NCBI GenBank assembly: GCA_934700615.1
Contig: CAKUXR010000003.1
Location: 70,688-134,687 of the forward strand
DNA: 64,000 bases
From: an uncultured Bacteroidales bacterium
GTDB taxonomy: Bacteria > Bacteroidota > Bacteroidia > Bacteroidales > UBA932
Direction: 5' to 3'
The translations under genes were made by a program, and so were the position numbers. This document shows positions 53,301 through 62,991 of this stretch, in pieces (position 1 is the first letter of the stretch; each line of letters begins with the position of its first letter). Under the pieces are notes generated by a model. It was given only the letters and a program-made list of their open reading frames with translations, was not told where the DNA came from and did no database searches.

Positions 53301-54515
53301 ATGAATAGTATCATGGCAGAAGGTTTTCTCAGTAACGTAAATGAAAAGAACGCAGTGCTTAAACAGAGAATCCTCAGTTTATGTATCGCGGACGGTGATT
53401 ACAGCATCTCTGATTTCAGCAAAGAACTGGACAGCAGCATTCCGACTATAACCAAATTAGTCTCGGAACTTATAGAGGCAGGATACCTGAAAGATCTCGG
53501 CAAGGCCGGAATTTCCAGCGGCCGCAGACCGAGCATCTACGGACTGAATCCGGATGCAGGATATATTGTCGGCGTGGATGTCAGAAGGTATCACATAAGC
53601 GTAGCAGTAACAGACTTCAAGGGCAAAATAGTCGATTCCCAGTCAGATATCCCGTTCACATTGACAAACACGGTGGAATCTTTCCATGAACTGTGCGAGT
53701 TCCTTCTCGCGTATATCGGGAAACTCGGCATAAAGAAAGAGAACGTCCTCACCTACGGGCTTAACCTCACCGGACGAGTGAACCACGTGACCGGTTACAG
53801 TTATTCATACTTCATCGGAGAGGACAAGCCAATCGCGGCAACGATGGAAAACTACCTGGGCCGCCCGGTGTCCATAGAAAATGACTCCAGGGCCATGTGC
53901 TTCGGCGAATATCGCGCCGGCATAGGCAAGAACGAGCAGAACATGATTTTCATCAATGTCAGCTGGGGTCTCGGCATGGGAATGATAATGGACGGGAAGC
54001 TTTACTACGGAAAATCAGGTTTCTCAGGCGAAATCGGACACGTTCCGCTTCTCTCGAATGACATCATCTGCCAATGCGGAAAGGTGGGTTGCCTAGAAAC
54101 TGAAGCCTCAGGCTCGGCACTTCACAGGGAGTTCATAGAGAAACTCGCAGCAAGCAGGGCATCCATCCTTTCTGAAAAATACAAGAAAGGAGAAGAAATC
54201 ACCATTGAAGACATCACGGGAGCATTGGCCGATGAAGACATGCTTGCCATCGAATGCATAGAGCATGTCGGCAAGACATTGGGAAAAGCATTGGCCGGAC
54301 TCATAAACATTTTCAACCCGGAACTCGTCGTCATCGGCGGAAGACTCAATGTCACGGGCGATTATCTCCTTCTGCCTATCAAGAGCGCAATCAACAAATA
54401 TTCGCTCAATATGGTAAGCAAGGATTCAAGGATTGAAATGTCCAAATTGGGCAAGGACGCTGGACCTATCGGAGCCTGCATGCTGTCAAGAAGCCGTCTC
54501 CTCGGTCTGATGTAA
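53301..54515 (+). CDS. ROK-family transcriptional repressor (NagC-like)
   Basis: This is a 404-residue regulator with an N-terminal winged helix (SISDFSKELDSSIPTITKLV) and a C-terminal ROK sugar-binding domain: GVDVRRYHISVAVTDFKGK, the GEIGHVPLL block, the zinc motif CQCGKVGCLETEASGSAL and VIGGRLNVTGDYLL. The divergent GH20 gene suggests it senses GlcNAc or a derivative and represses hexosaminidase expression. An ATG four codons downstream is an alternative start. Confidence 0.92.
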   Translation: MNSIMAEGFLSNVNEKNAVLKQRILSLCIADGDYSISDFSKELDSSIPTITKLVSELIEAGYLKDLGKAGISSGRRPSIYGLNPDAGYIVGVDVRRYHISVAVTDFKGKIVDSQSDIPFTLTNTVESFHELCEFLLAYIGKLGIKKENVLTYGLNLTGRVNHVTGYSYSYFIGEDKPIAATMENYLGRPVSIENDSRAMCFGEYRAGIGKNEQNMIFINVSWGLGMGMIMDGKLYYGKSGFSGEIGHVPLLSNDIICQCGKVGCLETEASGSALHREFIEKLAASRASILSEKYKKGEEITIEDITGALADEDMLAIECIEHVGKTLGKALAGLINIFNPELVVIGGRLNVTGDYLLLPIKSAINKYSLNMVSKDSRIEMSKLGKDAGPIGACMLSRSRLLGLM

Positions 54516-54568
54516 ACATTTTCAAGATATCTAACACGCTGAGTATTGGATTACTGCGGACGAATTTG

Positions 54569-54576
54569 TAGCTTTG
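54569..54576 (+). promoter_or_regulatory. promoter -7 box for the beta-propeller lipoprotein gene
   Basis: TAGCTTTG followed by G, 30 bp before the ATG. Confidence 0.5.
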
Positions 54577-54606
54577 GATTTGATTCACCTCTAATCTTTA
54601 TCAATT

Positions 54607-55794
54607 ATGAAAGCTACAAGAATCCTAAGCGCCATTGTGATCGGCGCATTCGCAGTTTTCTCATTATCATGCAAGAAAGACTCTCCAACTGTGCCTGAAA
54701 CCCCGGGACCTGAACCGGAAAATCCTGACGAAACAGTCGTACCTGCACCGGTTCCTATGGACACACTAGTCTATGCCTTTGATCAGGAAGCGGTCAAGGA
54801 CCAGACATATTACTATGCCGCAATCTGGAAAGACGGCAAGAAAACACTGCTCTCTGATGGCGAATATGACGCCTTCTGCAACGCCGCAGTCGCAGACAAC
54901 GAATATCTGTACGTGATAGGCTGCGAGGCTACCGGCGATCTGATAGACGACGGATTCTATGATCCGTACAATGCCAACAGAGGCGTCCTCTGGAAAGTCA
55001 AGATCGGGGATGAGACAAATGTGACCAAGACCAATCTCAGCGACGGAAAATACAACACCTCCCCCATAGCAGTCACAGTAGTGGACGGAAAGGTCTATGC
55101 CGCAGGCTTCGACACGCCGAAGTACGACAGAAGAGTCATCATGTGGTCAGACGGACAGCAGGAATATCTTACTGACGGCAGTTCTGACGCCCTCGCGTAT
55201 TGCATCTGCGCAGACGGAAAAGACATATATGTAGGCGGTTACATCCAGCCGGCAGACAACAGGTCGGGCGGAATCGCGACAATCTGGAAGAACGGTGTCG
55301 CACAAAGCCTGACGGACGGAACCACAGTGGCGAAGGTCAATGCTATCTGCGTGGACAACGGCAAGGTATATGCGGCCGGAGCGGAAAAAGTATCCGGCGG
55401 ACGCTGGAAGGGAGTCCTCTGGATCGACGGCAAAGCACAGTATTTCACTGAAGAAGCCGGCACTGAAGTCTGCGGACTTTACGTTAAGGACGGAAAGTAT
55501 GTCATCTCAGGAAACATGACCGGAACCGGTTCTGCCAGCGACATTTCTGTCTATGTCTGGACCAATGACGGTGCGACCAAGGTTTCCTCCGGGGATGTGT
55601 GTCAGGGCACAGGTCTTACTGTCGCGGGTAAGGATGTCTATGTATGTGGCAATCAGTTCATTGGCTATACAGAGGACTACATGGAAATCTATAACGGATA
55701 TCTCTGGAAAAACGGCGAACTTCAGACACTGGAAGTCGAAGCTCAGGACTACTCGCTCTGGGGAGTGACCTTCGCATCAGTTCCGAAGAAATAA
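54607..55794 (+). CDS. beta-propeller-like lipoprotein of unknown function
   Basis: This is a 395-residue lipoprotein. The signal ends in FSLSC and a Pro/Glu-rich linker follows. The rest contains about six repeats built on the pattern VYAAG, then VLWKNG and a LTDG turn, as in ISDGKYNTSP-type and SLTDGTTVAKVNAI segments, which suggests a beta-propeller. No catalytic residues are apparent. It may bind a ligand at the cell surface. It is downstream of the ROK gene with its own promoter and terminator. Confidence 0.75.
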   Translation: MKATRILSAIVIGAFAVFSLSCKKDSPTVPETPGPEPENPDETVVPAPVPMDTLVYAFDQEAVKDQTYYYAAIWKDGKKTLLSDGEYDAFCNAAVADNEYLYVIGCEATGDLIDDGFYDPYNANRGVLWKVKIGDETNVTKTNLSDGKYNTSPIAVTVVDGKVYAAGFDTPKYDRRVIMWSDGQQEYLTDGSSDALAYCICADGKDIYVGGYIQPADNRSGGIATIWKNGVAQSLTDGTTVAKVNAICVDNGKVYAAGAEKVSGGRWKGVLWIDGKAQYFTEEAGTEVCGLYVKDGKYVISGNMTGTGSASDISVYVWTNDGATKVSSGDVCQGTGLTVAGKDVYVCGNQFIGYTEDYMEIYNGYLWKNGELQTLEVEAQDYSLWGVTFASVPKK

Positions 55795-55826
55795 TAACCC
55801 TGGAGAATCACCGGACAATCAGTTGT

Positions 55827-55867
55827 ACAGCTCAATTTCAGTCATTTACTGGAATTGAGCTGTTTTT
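55827..55867 (+). terminator. terminator of the beta-propeller gene
   Basis: ACAGCTCAATTTCAGT pairs with ACTGGAATTGAGCTGT around a short loop, followed by TTTT. It overlaps the 3' end of the convergent C45 gene. Confidence 0.82.
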
Positions 55868-57524
55868 CGATTTCCATACGCTCCGACTCTTTCATCGGAA
55901 GGGTCAATGCCTTTTGCAGGCAACTGGAAGCCTCATCAGAACGACCTGCAGAAAGATAATAATGGCTCAGGGTCTTGTAGGTATTATAATAATCCGGATT
56001 CAGGGAAACATACAATTTCAATGAATCGTCAGGAAATGTCAGTCCGAGATGGGCAGCTTTCTGAATCACATACGTCATGCGCTTGAACTCCAGGACATTC
56101 CTGAATGCCTGGGAATGCACGAATGAATCCTCAGGAATTTCATCGGAAACGGATTCAATGTCAGAAGAAAAATCAGAAGAGAATACCTTTTCCAAGTCAT
56201 AGCAGACGAACTTGCCGCACTGCCAAGGCGAAGTGGATACCCATATTTTCCTCTCCTCAGGGCGGAAAATCACAGAATGCATGGCCAGCAGCTGATTGAT
56301 TGCCAGCTCATTGCAATATCCTACAGACTTGCCGCCTTCTCCATGCATATCACGCAGGATGAGAGCAGCCGAAGACACAGAAACACGACCGACAGAGTCC
56401 AACAATTCCTCTACCCTGCGGAAACGATGCATGCTGTCAGACATACGGATATTCTCCACATTAACAGGATTGTCCCTGAAAAAGTCTGACTGATAATGGT
56501 TTGTGCAGACGATTCTGGACACTGAAGAATCGGAGGCGGCAGGATTATACAATGCCATTGACGAAGGAGTCTTTTCAATGATGGCAACCCTCTTGTCATT
56601 GACAGAACCCACCATTATCGACTCGGAAACGAAGGTGCTGTACTCGCCCGCGATTTTCCATGCCTCGTCAATGTTGGAGGCATATTGGAGAATTCTCTTG
56701 GTCAATATCGAAATCGGAGTGGCAGACATCGTAGGCACCTCAAGCTTCGAAGCATTGATAGTTACGGTCAGGCCCTCGGTGTTCATTCCCGAAAGGACAC
56801 CCAGCATTCCCGGCCATGTCACAGAGACATAAGCATAGCCCGAATCAGGTTTCTCAAAGAGGATCAGCTTGTTACGGGAGAATTCCTCGCCCATGTAAAA
56901 ATCAAAATTGCGCCCTATTATCATTGATGAATCCTCCGAATCCTTGCCCCAGGCAGCAAAAGAAGTGCATCCGACAAGCATATAGTCCTGCATGACGTGA
57001 CCGATGTCGTGGGCCGAATGGTACTGCATCTGTCTCTCGTAAGGATTTCCGAAATCGTCGAACTCATGGGTGCAAGAGGCAGACATTCCCTTGATTTCCT
57101 GACGGTATTCCAGAGGGACGCTCTGACCGAGACGCCTGTTGAAAATCGTGATGAAGTAATGCAGGAAATCGCGATAGCGCTTGCTGGGAACCATCTCGAA
57201 CAGCTTGTCAGTAAAAGCCTTTTCCTGAATATAAAGCAGGTCGGGAGCTAGTTTGCCGATTGCCTCTCCCCTCTCAAATGCGGAACCGGAAACCTTCATT
57301 TCCCAGAGTCCGTCCGCATTGATACGCAATGCATTGTCCTTCCACCTGCGGAGGCTGTCGGACACGATTTCCGCATTCCCATCAGTAGGCGAAAACTCCG
57401 GCTCATCCAGATCCGCAGTCGCATGAAGCACAACACAGACAGTTGCAAGCACCAGGGCTATCGCCAGTACACCGGCAAGGCCCCAGAAGAGCAGTTTGAG
57501 AAAAAACTTGGCAATACGTGACAT
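55842..57524 (-). CDS. C45-type autoproteolytic acyltransferase/hydrolase
   Basis: This is a 560-residue protein with an N-terminal membrane segment. The Ntn-hydrolase core opens at the predicted nucleophile in LVGCTSFAAWGKDSEDSSM (about residue 204) and continues with IIGRNFDFYMGEEF and VTWPGMLGVLSGMNTEGLTV, as in acyl-CoA:6-aminopenicillanate acyltransferase relatives. The C-terminus resembles a short TPR segment (YNTYKTLSHYYLSAGRSDEA). Such enzymes form or cleave amides of lipids. It is the last gene of a five-gene operon, eight bases after the MMPL fusion gene. Confidence 0.87.
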   Translation of the reverse strand: MSRIAKFFLKLLFWGLAGVLAIALVLATVCVVLHATADLDEPEFSPTDGNAEIVSDSLRRWKDNALRINADGLWEMKVSGSAFERGEAIGKLAPDLLYIQEKAFTDKLFEMVPSKRYRDFLHYFITIFNRRLGQSVPLEYRQEIKGMSASCTHEFDDFGNPYERQMQYHSAHDIGHVMQDYMLVGCTSFAAWGKDSEDSSMIIGRNFDFYMGEEFSRNKLILFEKPDSGYAYVSVTWPGMLGVLSGMNTEGLTVTINASKLEVPTMSATPISILTKRILQYASNIDEAWKIAGEYSTFVSESIMVGSVNDKRVAIIEKTPSSMALYNPAASDSSVSRIVCTNHYQSDFFRDNPVNVENIRMSDSMHRFRRVEELLDSVGRVSVSSAALILRDMHGEGGKSVGYCNELAINQLLAMHSVIFRPEERKIWVSTSPWQCGKFVCYDLEKVFSSDFSSDIESVSDEIPEDSFVHSQAFRNVLEFKRMTYVIQKAAHLGLTFPDDSLKLYVSLNPDYYNTYKTLSHYYLSAGRSDEASSCLQKALTLPMKESERMEIEKQLNSSK

Positions 57525-57532
57525 AACTTCAT

Positions 57533-60500
57533 CTAAAACTTCAATATATAGAATGTATTGGAAGTGACCGCATCATTGGAACGGACAGTCATCTTCAATC
57601 CGACTGCAGAGGCAATTGCTTCCATCCTTGAATGGGATATGAAATTCAGTTCGCCCTGAGTACGGTTGAATGCAAGAATACGGGTGGAGAACACTTCGCT
57701 CAATGCAGTAACTTTCTGTCCCTTCGCATTTTCCGAATCCGAATCGCGCACCAGAATCATTCCTCCAGGCAACAGTTTTTCAGCACATCTTCTTATCAAT
57801 GCCTCCTGCGCTTCCCCATCGAGATAATGAAGCATATCGCTGATTACAAACGCATTGCTCTCAGGAAGTTCACATTCGGCCGCATTACCGCACCTGAACT
57901 CGAGATCCGGAAGATTCTTCAGAAGCCAGGAGTTCTGCGCAACTGCTATCTTGTCAGCATCATAGTCAATGCCGATAATCCGTCTCTCCGGACAATACAT
58001 GGAAAGCATGAAATCCATCTGCCCCATGCCGCAGCCTATATCGGTTATCCTGCCCTCTCTTGGAAGGACAGAGTGGAAGAACGAGTAACTGTCCTCCATC
58101 TTGGTCTTGACCTTCACATACCACTCAGTCACAGGACCTTTGTAAATATATGAAGAGACCAGAGCCTTACGGAAATACGGATTCACAGGGCTGTCATACT
58201 TCCTGCACAATTCCGCATACTCCGACTTCACAAGAGCTGATATACGGGACGTAAGTTCATGATACTCAATGTCGGCAGACTGGACAGGCGGCAGGATTTC
58301 AGTAACGGCAATGCCTTCCGTCATATTGAATCCCTGATTCTTCGGTGCAATCCTCCAGTTGCCATAGAAGACCACAGGTATGACAGGAACTCCGACCTGC
58401 GAAGCCAAATAGAATGCACCCTTATGGAACCTCTTGATTCTGCCGTTCAGGGAACGTGTCCCCTCCGGGAAAACAGCAAGACACCAGCCGTCAGCCACAT
58501 CGTCACGTAATCTTTCAAGAGACTTTTCATAGCCTTCAGAACGGCTGTAATAGCCTAGGAATCTGGAGATTGCCCCGAACAGCGGAGATGTCAGCACCCA
58601 GTCGGCCACCATGAACTTGACCTTCGGGAAGGTCGCCAGAATCATTATTATGTCCAGAGAAGACTGATGATTAGCGACAATGACTCCCGCCTCCCCTTTC
58701 CAGCTGCGGATCCGCTCCCCGTCAGATCCGATTCGTCTAGGATGGATAAAAGCGGCATAGCCAACCAGAATACGACATGCCCTGTGCAACATCCAGCCGA
58801 TCGCCGCCTGTCTTGAACTCCTCTTTGCAGGAACAAGCATGGCAACGGAACTCAGCAGCAGGATAAATGCACTGCCCAGCACAGGAGGTATGTAGAAAAC
58901 AATATTCCGAAGAATAGCCCAAAGCGTGAACGGCGGACGTCCCTGAGAGGTAGGTTTCGTCACAAAGGCATTGAAAATCACCGGCTCGGCAGTATAGGCG
59001 ACGAGCACTACCGCGAACATTCCGAGAATTGTTATAATCGCGATGGAATGAAGTGCCGGATGGCGGGCGAAGACCAGGGCCCCGATTCCCACTATCATAG
59101 TAAAGGCAGAGAAGAAGATCGCTGTCTTGTGAGGATCCAGCAACTTCTTGCCGGTCTTGTACTTATAGAGAAGTCCCTCCATGATGAAGATGCTGAAATC
59201 GTCTCCCATACCGAAAATGAACGTGGACAGAATGATGTTCACTATATTGAACTGGACTCCAAGCATACCCATTATTCCCGTGATTATCACCCAGCTGATG
59301 GCCATCGGCAGGAAACTCAGCAAGGCCAGTTCCAGACGCCCGTAAGAAAGCCAGAGAACGAAGAAAATCAGGAACGAGGATATGAATAGAATAAGATAAA
59401 AGTCATTGTTGATACCCTCTGCAGCCTTTCCCGCGAAATATCCCTGGTCGAAAATCACGACATCATGGTCGTCCGCAAACCTCGCATACACTTCGTCAAT
59501 GTTGTCCTTGTCCATTGTCACCTGTGTGATGAACATCTTCAAGTCATCTGAAGCTCCCACCCAGCTGGTAAATGCCTCAGGGACAGACTTGTCGCTGAAA
59601 TAATCGAGGGGTTCATACTTCTTGGAGAGCCTTGCAAGAGCACCGTCGAATGCATCTTCCCTGAATCCGTAACGAAGGGCGGCAGCCCTGACCTCAGCAG
59701 TCAGTTTTTCGACACGCTCATCGCTCCACCAGGCATTCCATCTGTCTATTCTTGCCTGCTGTTCCTCCGGACCGCAGATAAATGAGTCACCGTCTGAAAA
59801 TCCCTTCACAAGGCCTTCAGATTGCATTGACACAAGACTATGCGAAGTGTTTCCATAGGTTTCGTATGCCTCTTCCGCAGTTCTGCCTACGCTTACGAAC
59901 ATAACTGTCTTCATGCTGTCCGCAGTTTCCGCTGTAAGTATCTGTTCGGCTTCCTTGAGTTTAGGCTCCCAGTAAGTCAGCCCCATCATATCACTCTCGA
60001 AGCCAACTTTTGTGGACATATAGACGCAAACAGCAGTCAGAACCACAAGCGCTCCTTTCAGCCACTTGTTCTTGTCATACGGATAAGAACTAATCTTTTC
60101 AATGACGCGGAGCACTCTCCCCTCACGCAAATCCGCCTGTCCCACAAGGAATTGCGGAAGAAAGACAAGACAGAACAGCATCGTACCGACCAAGGTCAAT
60201 GCTGCAAAGAGTCCGAAATCCTGAAGCAGTCCGGACGATGTGAAAAGCAGTCCGGCAAACGCTCCGACAGTCGTTACGCTTCCGATTATCAGAGGGTTGC
60301 AGAGTTCATCCAGAAGCTGAGGAATGTCATGGACATAGTTCTGATGAGCCAGCAGATGAATGGAATAACTCAATGCAATGCCCATGATTGCAGCACCCGC
60401 ACCCACGGCAATTCCCGAAATGCTTCCGCACAGCAGCCATGACATGGCCAAAGCGAAGATTGCACCGTACAATACCGGACAAAGTATCAGGAAGATGGAA

Positions 60501-61387
60501 CGCCTGCGCTTGAATACGGCAAGTATAAACAGGACAATGATAATCAGTGCAACAATGGAAGTGGAATAAGTATCGCGCTTAATCTGTCTCGCATTATAGA
60601 CACTCATTACAGGGCCGCCGAAATAATGCATCCTGACCGTCGGAAATTCCTTCGACAATGTATCCAGAGCACAGTCTATAACATTGACCAGCTTGTCATT
60701 ACGTCCTGTCTCTCCGGATGCGAAGGCCGGCTCAATGAATGACAGCATTGTCTTTCCCCCGGGCGTGAAGACATGACCGTCACGGATGACATAGTCAGTC
60801 GCGGGGTTGAGCCGGGCGGTTCTGGACATGACACTGCCTCCGATAGCCAAAGGGTCTGCCATGATATAGTCTTTCATCGCGAATCCTGCCGGCGAAATCA
60901 GATTTATGTAATCATTCATTATCGCCGAATCCACAGCCTCAGGAGAATCCAGTTCAGAAAGACGCTCATAATCAGAGTCTTCCATAAATGACGGCAGATG
61001 ATCAAGCACGAAATTGATCATCCCTGCAGCATCAGCCTGACCGATGCTCCCTACATATTTGTCGATGATTCTGTCCTCTCCGCCAAGTATCTCCCCGAGC
61101 CTGTCCGAAGCGAGATAAAGGCTGTCAAGCGTCTCGGCTTCAGGCACTTCGGATGTATCAGCAGCATTGAACATGACGATAATCTTGTCGCTCACTTTCA
61201 GGTGAGAAAAGACATCAGCCATGTTGGCCGTGTTCTTGGACGACGGAAAGAATGAGGTGATGTTTTCCTCGAATTGTATTCTGGAGGCCATCAGGACAAG
61301 CACGGCAATGCTGGCGAACAATGACGTCCAGAAAGCAGCCCGATGGTTTCTGAACCAATAATATAGTCTTATGAAAAATCTGGACAT
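57533..61387 (-). CDS. MMPL exporter fused to an acyltransferase and a methyltransferase
   Basis: This is a 1284-residue three-part protein. Residues 1 to about 830 form an RND/MMPL-type lipid exporter with two sets of membrane segments around two periplasmic domains. From about 890 a PlsC-like acyltransferase follows (NHQSSLDI near 905 and FPEGTRSLNGR). From about 1110 there is a class I SAM methyltransferase (ITDIGCGMGQMDF, then SDMLHYLDGEAQEAL). Fusions of MMPL and acyltransferase occur in aryl polyene and related lipid clusters. It abuts the GT2 gene with one base between them. Export or modification of an outer-membrane lipid is inferred. Confidence 0.9.
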   Translation of the reverse strand: MSRFFIRLYYWFRNHRAAFWTSLFASIAVLVLMASRIQFEENITSFFPSSKNTANMADVFSHLKVSDKIIVMFNAADTSEVPEAETLDSLYLASDRLGEILGGEDRIIDKYVGSIGQADAAGMINFVLDHLPSFMEDSDYERLSELDSPEAVDSAIMNDYINLISPAGFAMKDYIMADPLAIGGSVMSRTARLNPATDYVIRDGHVFTPGGKTMLSFIEPAFASGETGRNDKLVNVIDCALDTLSKEFPTVRMHYFGGPVMSVYNARQIKRDTYSTSIVALIIIVLFILAVFKRRRSIFLILCPVLYGAIFALAMSWLLCGSISGIAVGAGAAIMGIALSYSIHLLAHQNYVHDIPQLLDELCNPLIIGSVTTVGAFAGLLFTSSGLLQDFGLFAALTLVGTMLFCLVFLPQFLVGQADLREGRVLRVIEKISSYPYDKNKWLKGALVVLTAVCVYMSTKVGFESDMMGLTYWEPKLKEAEQILTAETADSMKTVMFVSVGRTAEEAYETYGNTSHSLVSMQSEGLVKGFSDGDSFICGPEEQQARIDRWNAWWSDERVEKLTAEVRAAALRYGFREDAFDGALARLSKKYEPLDYFSDKSVPEAFTSWVGASDDLKMFITQVTMDKDNIDEVYARFADDHDVVIFDQGYFAGKAAEGINNDFYLILFISSFLIFFVLWLSYGRLELALLSFLPMAISWVIITGIMGMLGVQFNIVNIILSTFIFGMGDDFSIFIMEGLLYKYKTGKKLLDPHKTAIFFSAFTMIVGIGALVFARHPALHSIAIITILGMFAVVLVAYTAEPVIFNAFVTKPTSQGRPPFTLWAILRNIVFYIPPVLGSAFILLLSSVAMLVPAKRSSRQAAIGWMLHRACRILVGYAAFIHPRRIGSDGERIRSWKGEAGVIVANHQSSLDIIMILATFPKVKFMVADWVLTSPLFGAISRFLGYYSRSEGYEKSLERLRDDVADGWCLAVFPEGTRSLNGRIKRFHKGAFYLASQVGVPVIPVVFYGNWRIAPKNQGFNMTEGIAVTEILPPVQSADIEYHELTSRISALVKSEYAELCRKYDSPVNPYFRKALVSSYIYKGPVTEWYVKVKTKMEDSYSFFHSVLPREGRITDIGCGMGQMDFMLSMYCPERRIIGIDYDADKIAVAQNSWLLKNLPDLEFRCGNAAECELPESNAFVISDMLHYLDGEAQEALIRRCAEKLLPGGMILVRDSDSENAKGQKVTALSEVFSTRILAFNRTQGELNFISHSRMEAIASAVGLKMTVRSNDAVTSNTFYILKF

Positions 61388-61388
61388 C

Positions 61389-62594
61389 TTACTGTGGATT
61401 TGATGGTCGGCGGAAAACCGAGAGCAGCAACATTGACACGACCCAACACAGAACAGCCAGCACTATTCCGAAAATGATACTTCCGAAAATATACTGGACC
61501 AGAATACCGCCGATGGACGTCATGTCGATCTGCTGGAACGAAATTATCACCGGCTGGCCCAGCAGTTTGCAACCAGTCCAATAACCGCCGAAAATAATGA
61601 ACGGAATCAGAGGAGGAAGGCTGATATTTGCCGCCACCAATGTTATGACTTTATTGAGTTTTAAGATGTGTGCCAATGCAAAAGCACAAATCATCTGATA
61701 TCCCCAAATCGGCATCACCCCCATGAAAACGCCGAAACCGATAGCCGAAGCAATACGTGCATTGCTTTCAGGCGAATGGATTATATTCCTGTCAATGAAA
61801 GACTTGATGTTCTTCCACGAAAGTTTCCTGAAAAAATTCGCCGGCCATCTCCAGAGCAGACAATACAGGACAAGAAGAGTATTCAGAATACTGATCTTGG
61901 TAAAGTCCCGGAATGGTCTGAAATGCGAAACCCGCTCTCCTTCAGGAGGATAATATACACGCACAGGAATATTCTTCACTGGAATACCCTGCCATGCCGT
62001 AAAGACAAGCATTTCCAGTTCGAATTCATATCCACCTGTCAGAAGATGCGACCCTAGTGAAATCTTGTCCAGCGGATAGGCCCTGAAACCGGACTGCGTA
62101 TCTTCCAGACGTACACCCGTTTCAAGTCTGAACCAAAAATTCGAGAACCGGTTGGCAAAAGTGTTCTTGCCCGGCATACCATCGGCATTGAGGTTACGCG
62201 CACCTACCAGCAAAGTCCCGGGATTCTGCTCAATGGCATCCACAAACTTCGGTATATCAGATGGATAATGCTGTCCGTCAGAGTCCATTGTTATCGCATA
62301 CCGGAATCCGAGTCTTTGCGCATAAGCCATACCGCACTGAAGGGCAATGCCTTTCCCCTGGTTACGTTCCTGTGTCAATGACCTGATACGTTCTCCGAAA
62401 GAGCCGATTATCTGAGCGGTCCCGTCAGTGCAGCCGTCATTGACAACAATGACATCAGCGCAATACTCCAAGGTCTCATCAATGACAGCAGAAAGAGTCC
62501 CGGCATTGTTGTAGGTCGGGATTATCACGCAGCACCTGAGGTCCTTGAGCCTCTTAATGCAATTATTTGCAATGACTTGTGTCTGGTCGTTCAT
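61389..62594 (-). CDS. GT2 glycosyltransferase fused to DUF2062
   Basis: This is a 401-residue fusion. The N-terminal GT2 domain (CVIIPTYNNAGTLSAVIDE, VVNDGCTDGT, the DxD motif in TMDSDGQHYP near residue 100) resembles polyprenyl-phosphate sugar transferases. The C-terminal DUF2062 domain (about residues 265-395) has membrane segments and the typical IGFGVFMGVMPIWGYQ. It probably attaches a sugar to a lipid at the inner membrane. It lies between the small lipoprotein and MMPL genes. Confidence 0.92.
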   Translation of the reverse strand: MNDQTQVIANNCIKRLKDLRCCVIIPTYNNAGTLSAVIDETLEYCADVIVVNDGCTDGTAQIIGSFGERIRSLTQERNQGKGIALQCGMAYAQRLGFRYAITMDSDGQHYPSDIPKFVDAIEQNPGTLLVGARNLNADGMPGKNTFANRFSNFWFRLETGVRLEDTQSGFRAYPLDKISLGSHLLTGGYEFELEMLVFTAWQGIPVKNIPVRVYYPPEGERVSHFRPFRDFTKISILNTLLVLYCLLWRWPANFFRKLSWKNIKSFIDRNIIHSPESNARIASAIGFGVFMGVMPIWGYQMICAFALAHILKLNKVITLVAANISLPPLIPFIIFGGYWTGCKLLGQPVIISFQQIDMTSIGGILVQYIFGSIIFGIVLAVLCWVVSMLLLSVFRRPSNPQ

Positions 62595-62601
62595 CAGTGT
62601 C

Positions 62602-62991
62602 TCAGTCGATATTTATGGTTTTTCTCAGTTTCATCGCCAGAAATGACGCAAATGGCTTTCCCTCAAGAAAACCGGCAGCGGAATTCATTGTATATGAATC
62701 TTTTGTCAATGTCATGTCGAAGAGTGTCATTCCGAAATATGTAGTCCCGATTACTCTCACTGTATCAACGGACTCCTTCCTTGCCACCATCAGACCGGAG
62801 AGTTCCCTTCTCCCTGCTTTCAGCACGAAATCATAGCAGTTCTCAGACATAGAGGCCTGATTTCCAACCGATTCCGACATTGACAATTCCACAGTTTCTA
62901 CCGCCCCGGAAATGAGCAGCCGAGGCATACAGGCTCCCATTGTCAATGCTGCACTAGCGTACGTCAAAAACAGCAGAAGGTATCGTCTCAT
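62602..62991 (-). CDS. small lipoprotein, DUF3261-like
   Basis: This is a 129-residue lipoprotein with signal MRRYLLLFLTYASAALTMGAC. The mature protein is strand-rich and ends LEGKPFASFLAMKLRK. Its size and position between LolA-like and glycosyltransferase genes resemble the DUF3261 lipoprotein of aryl polyene clusters; the sequence match is weak. The start overlaps the LolA-like coding end by 38 bases, which implies coupled translation; a start further upstream lacks a signal peptide. Confidence 0.72.
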   Translation of the reverse strand: MRRYLLLFLTYASAALTMGACMPRLLISGAVETVELSMSESVGNQASMSENCYDFVLKAGRRELSGLMVARKESVDTVRVIGTTYFGMTLFDMTLTKDSYTMNSAAGFLEGKPFASFLAMKLRKTINID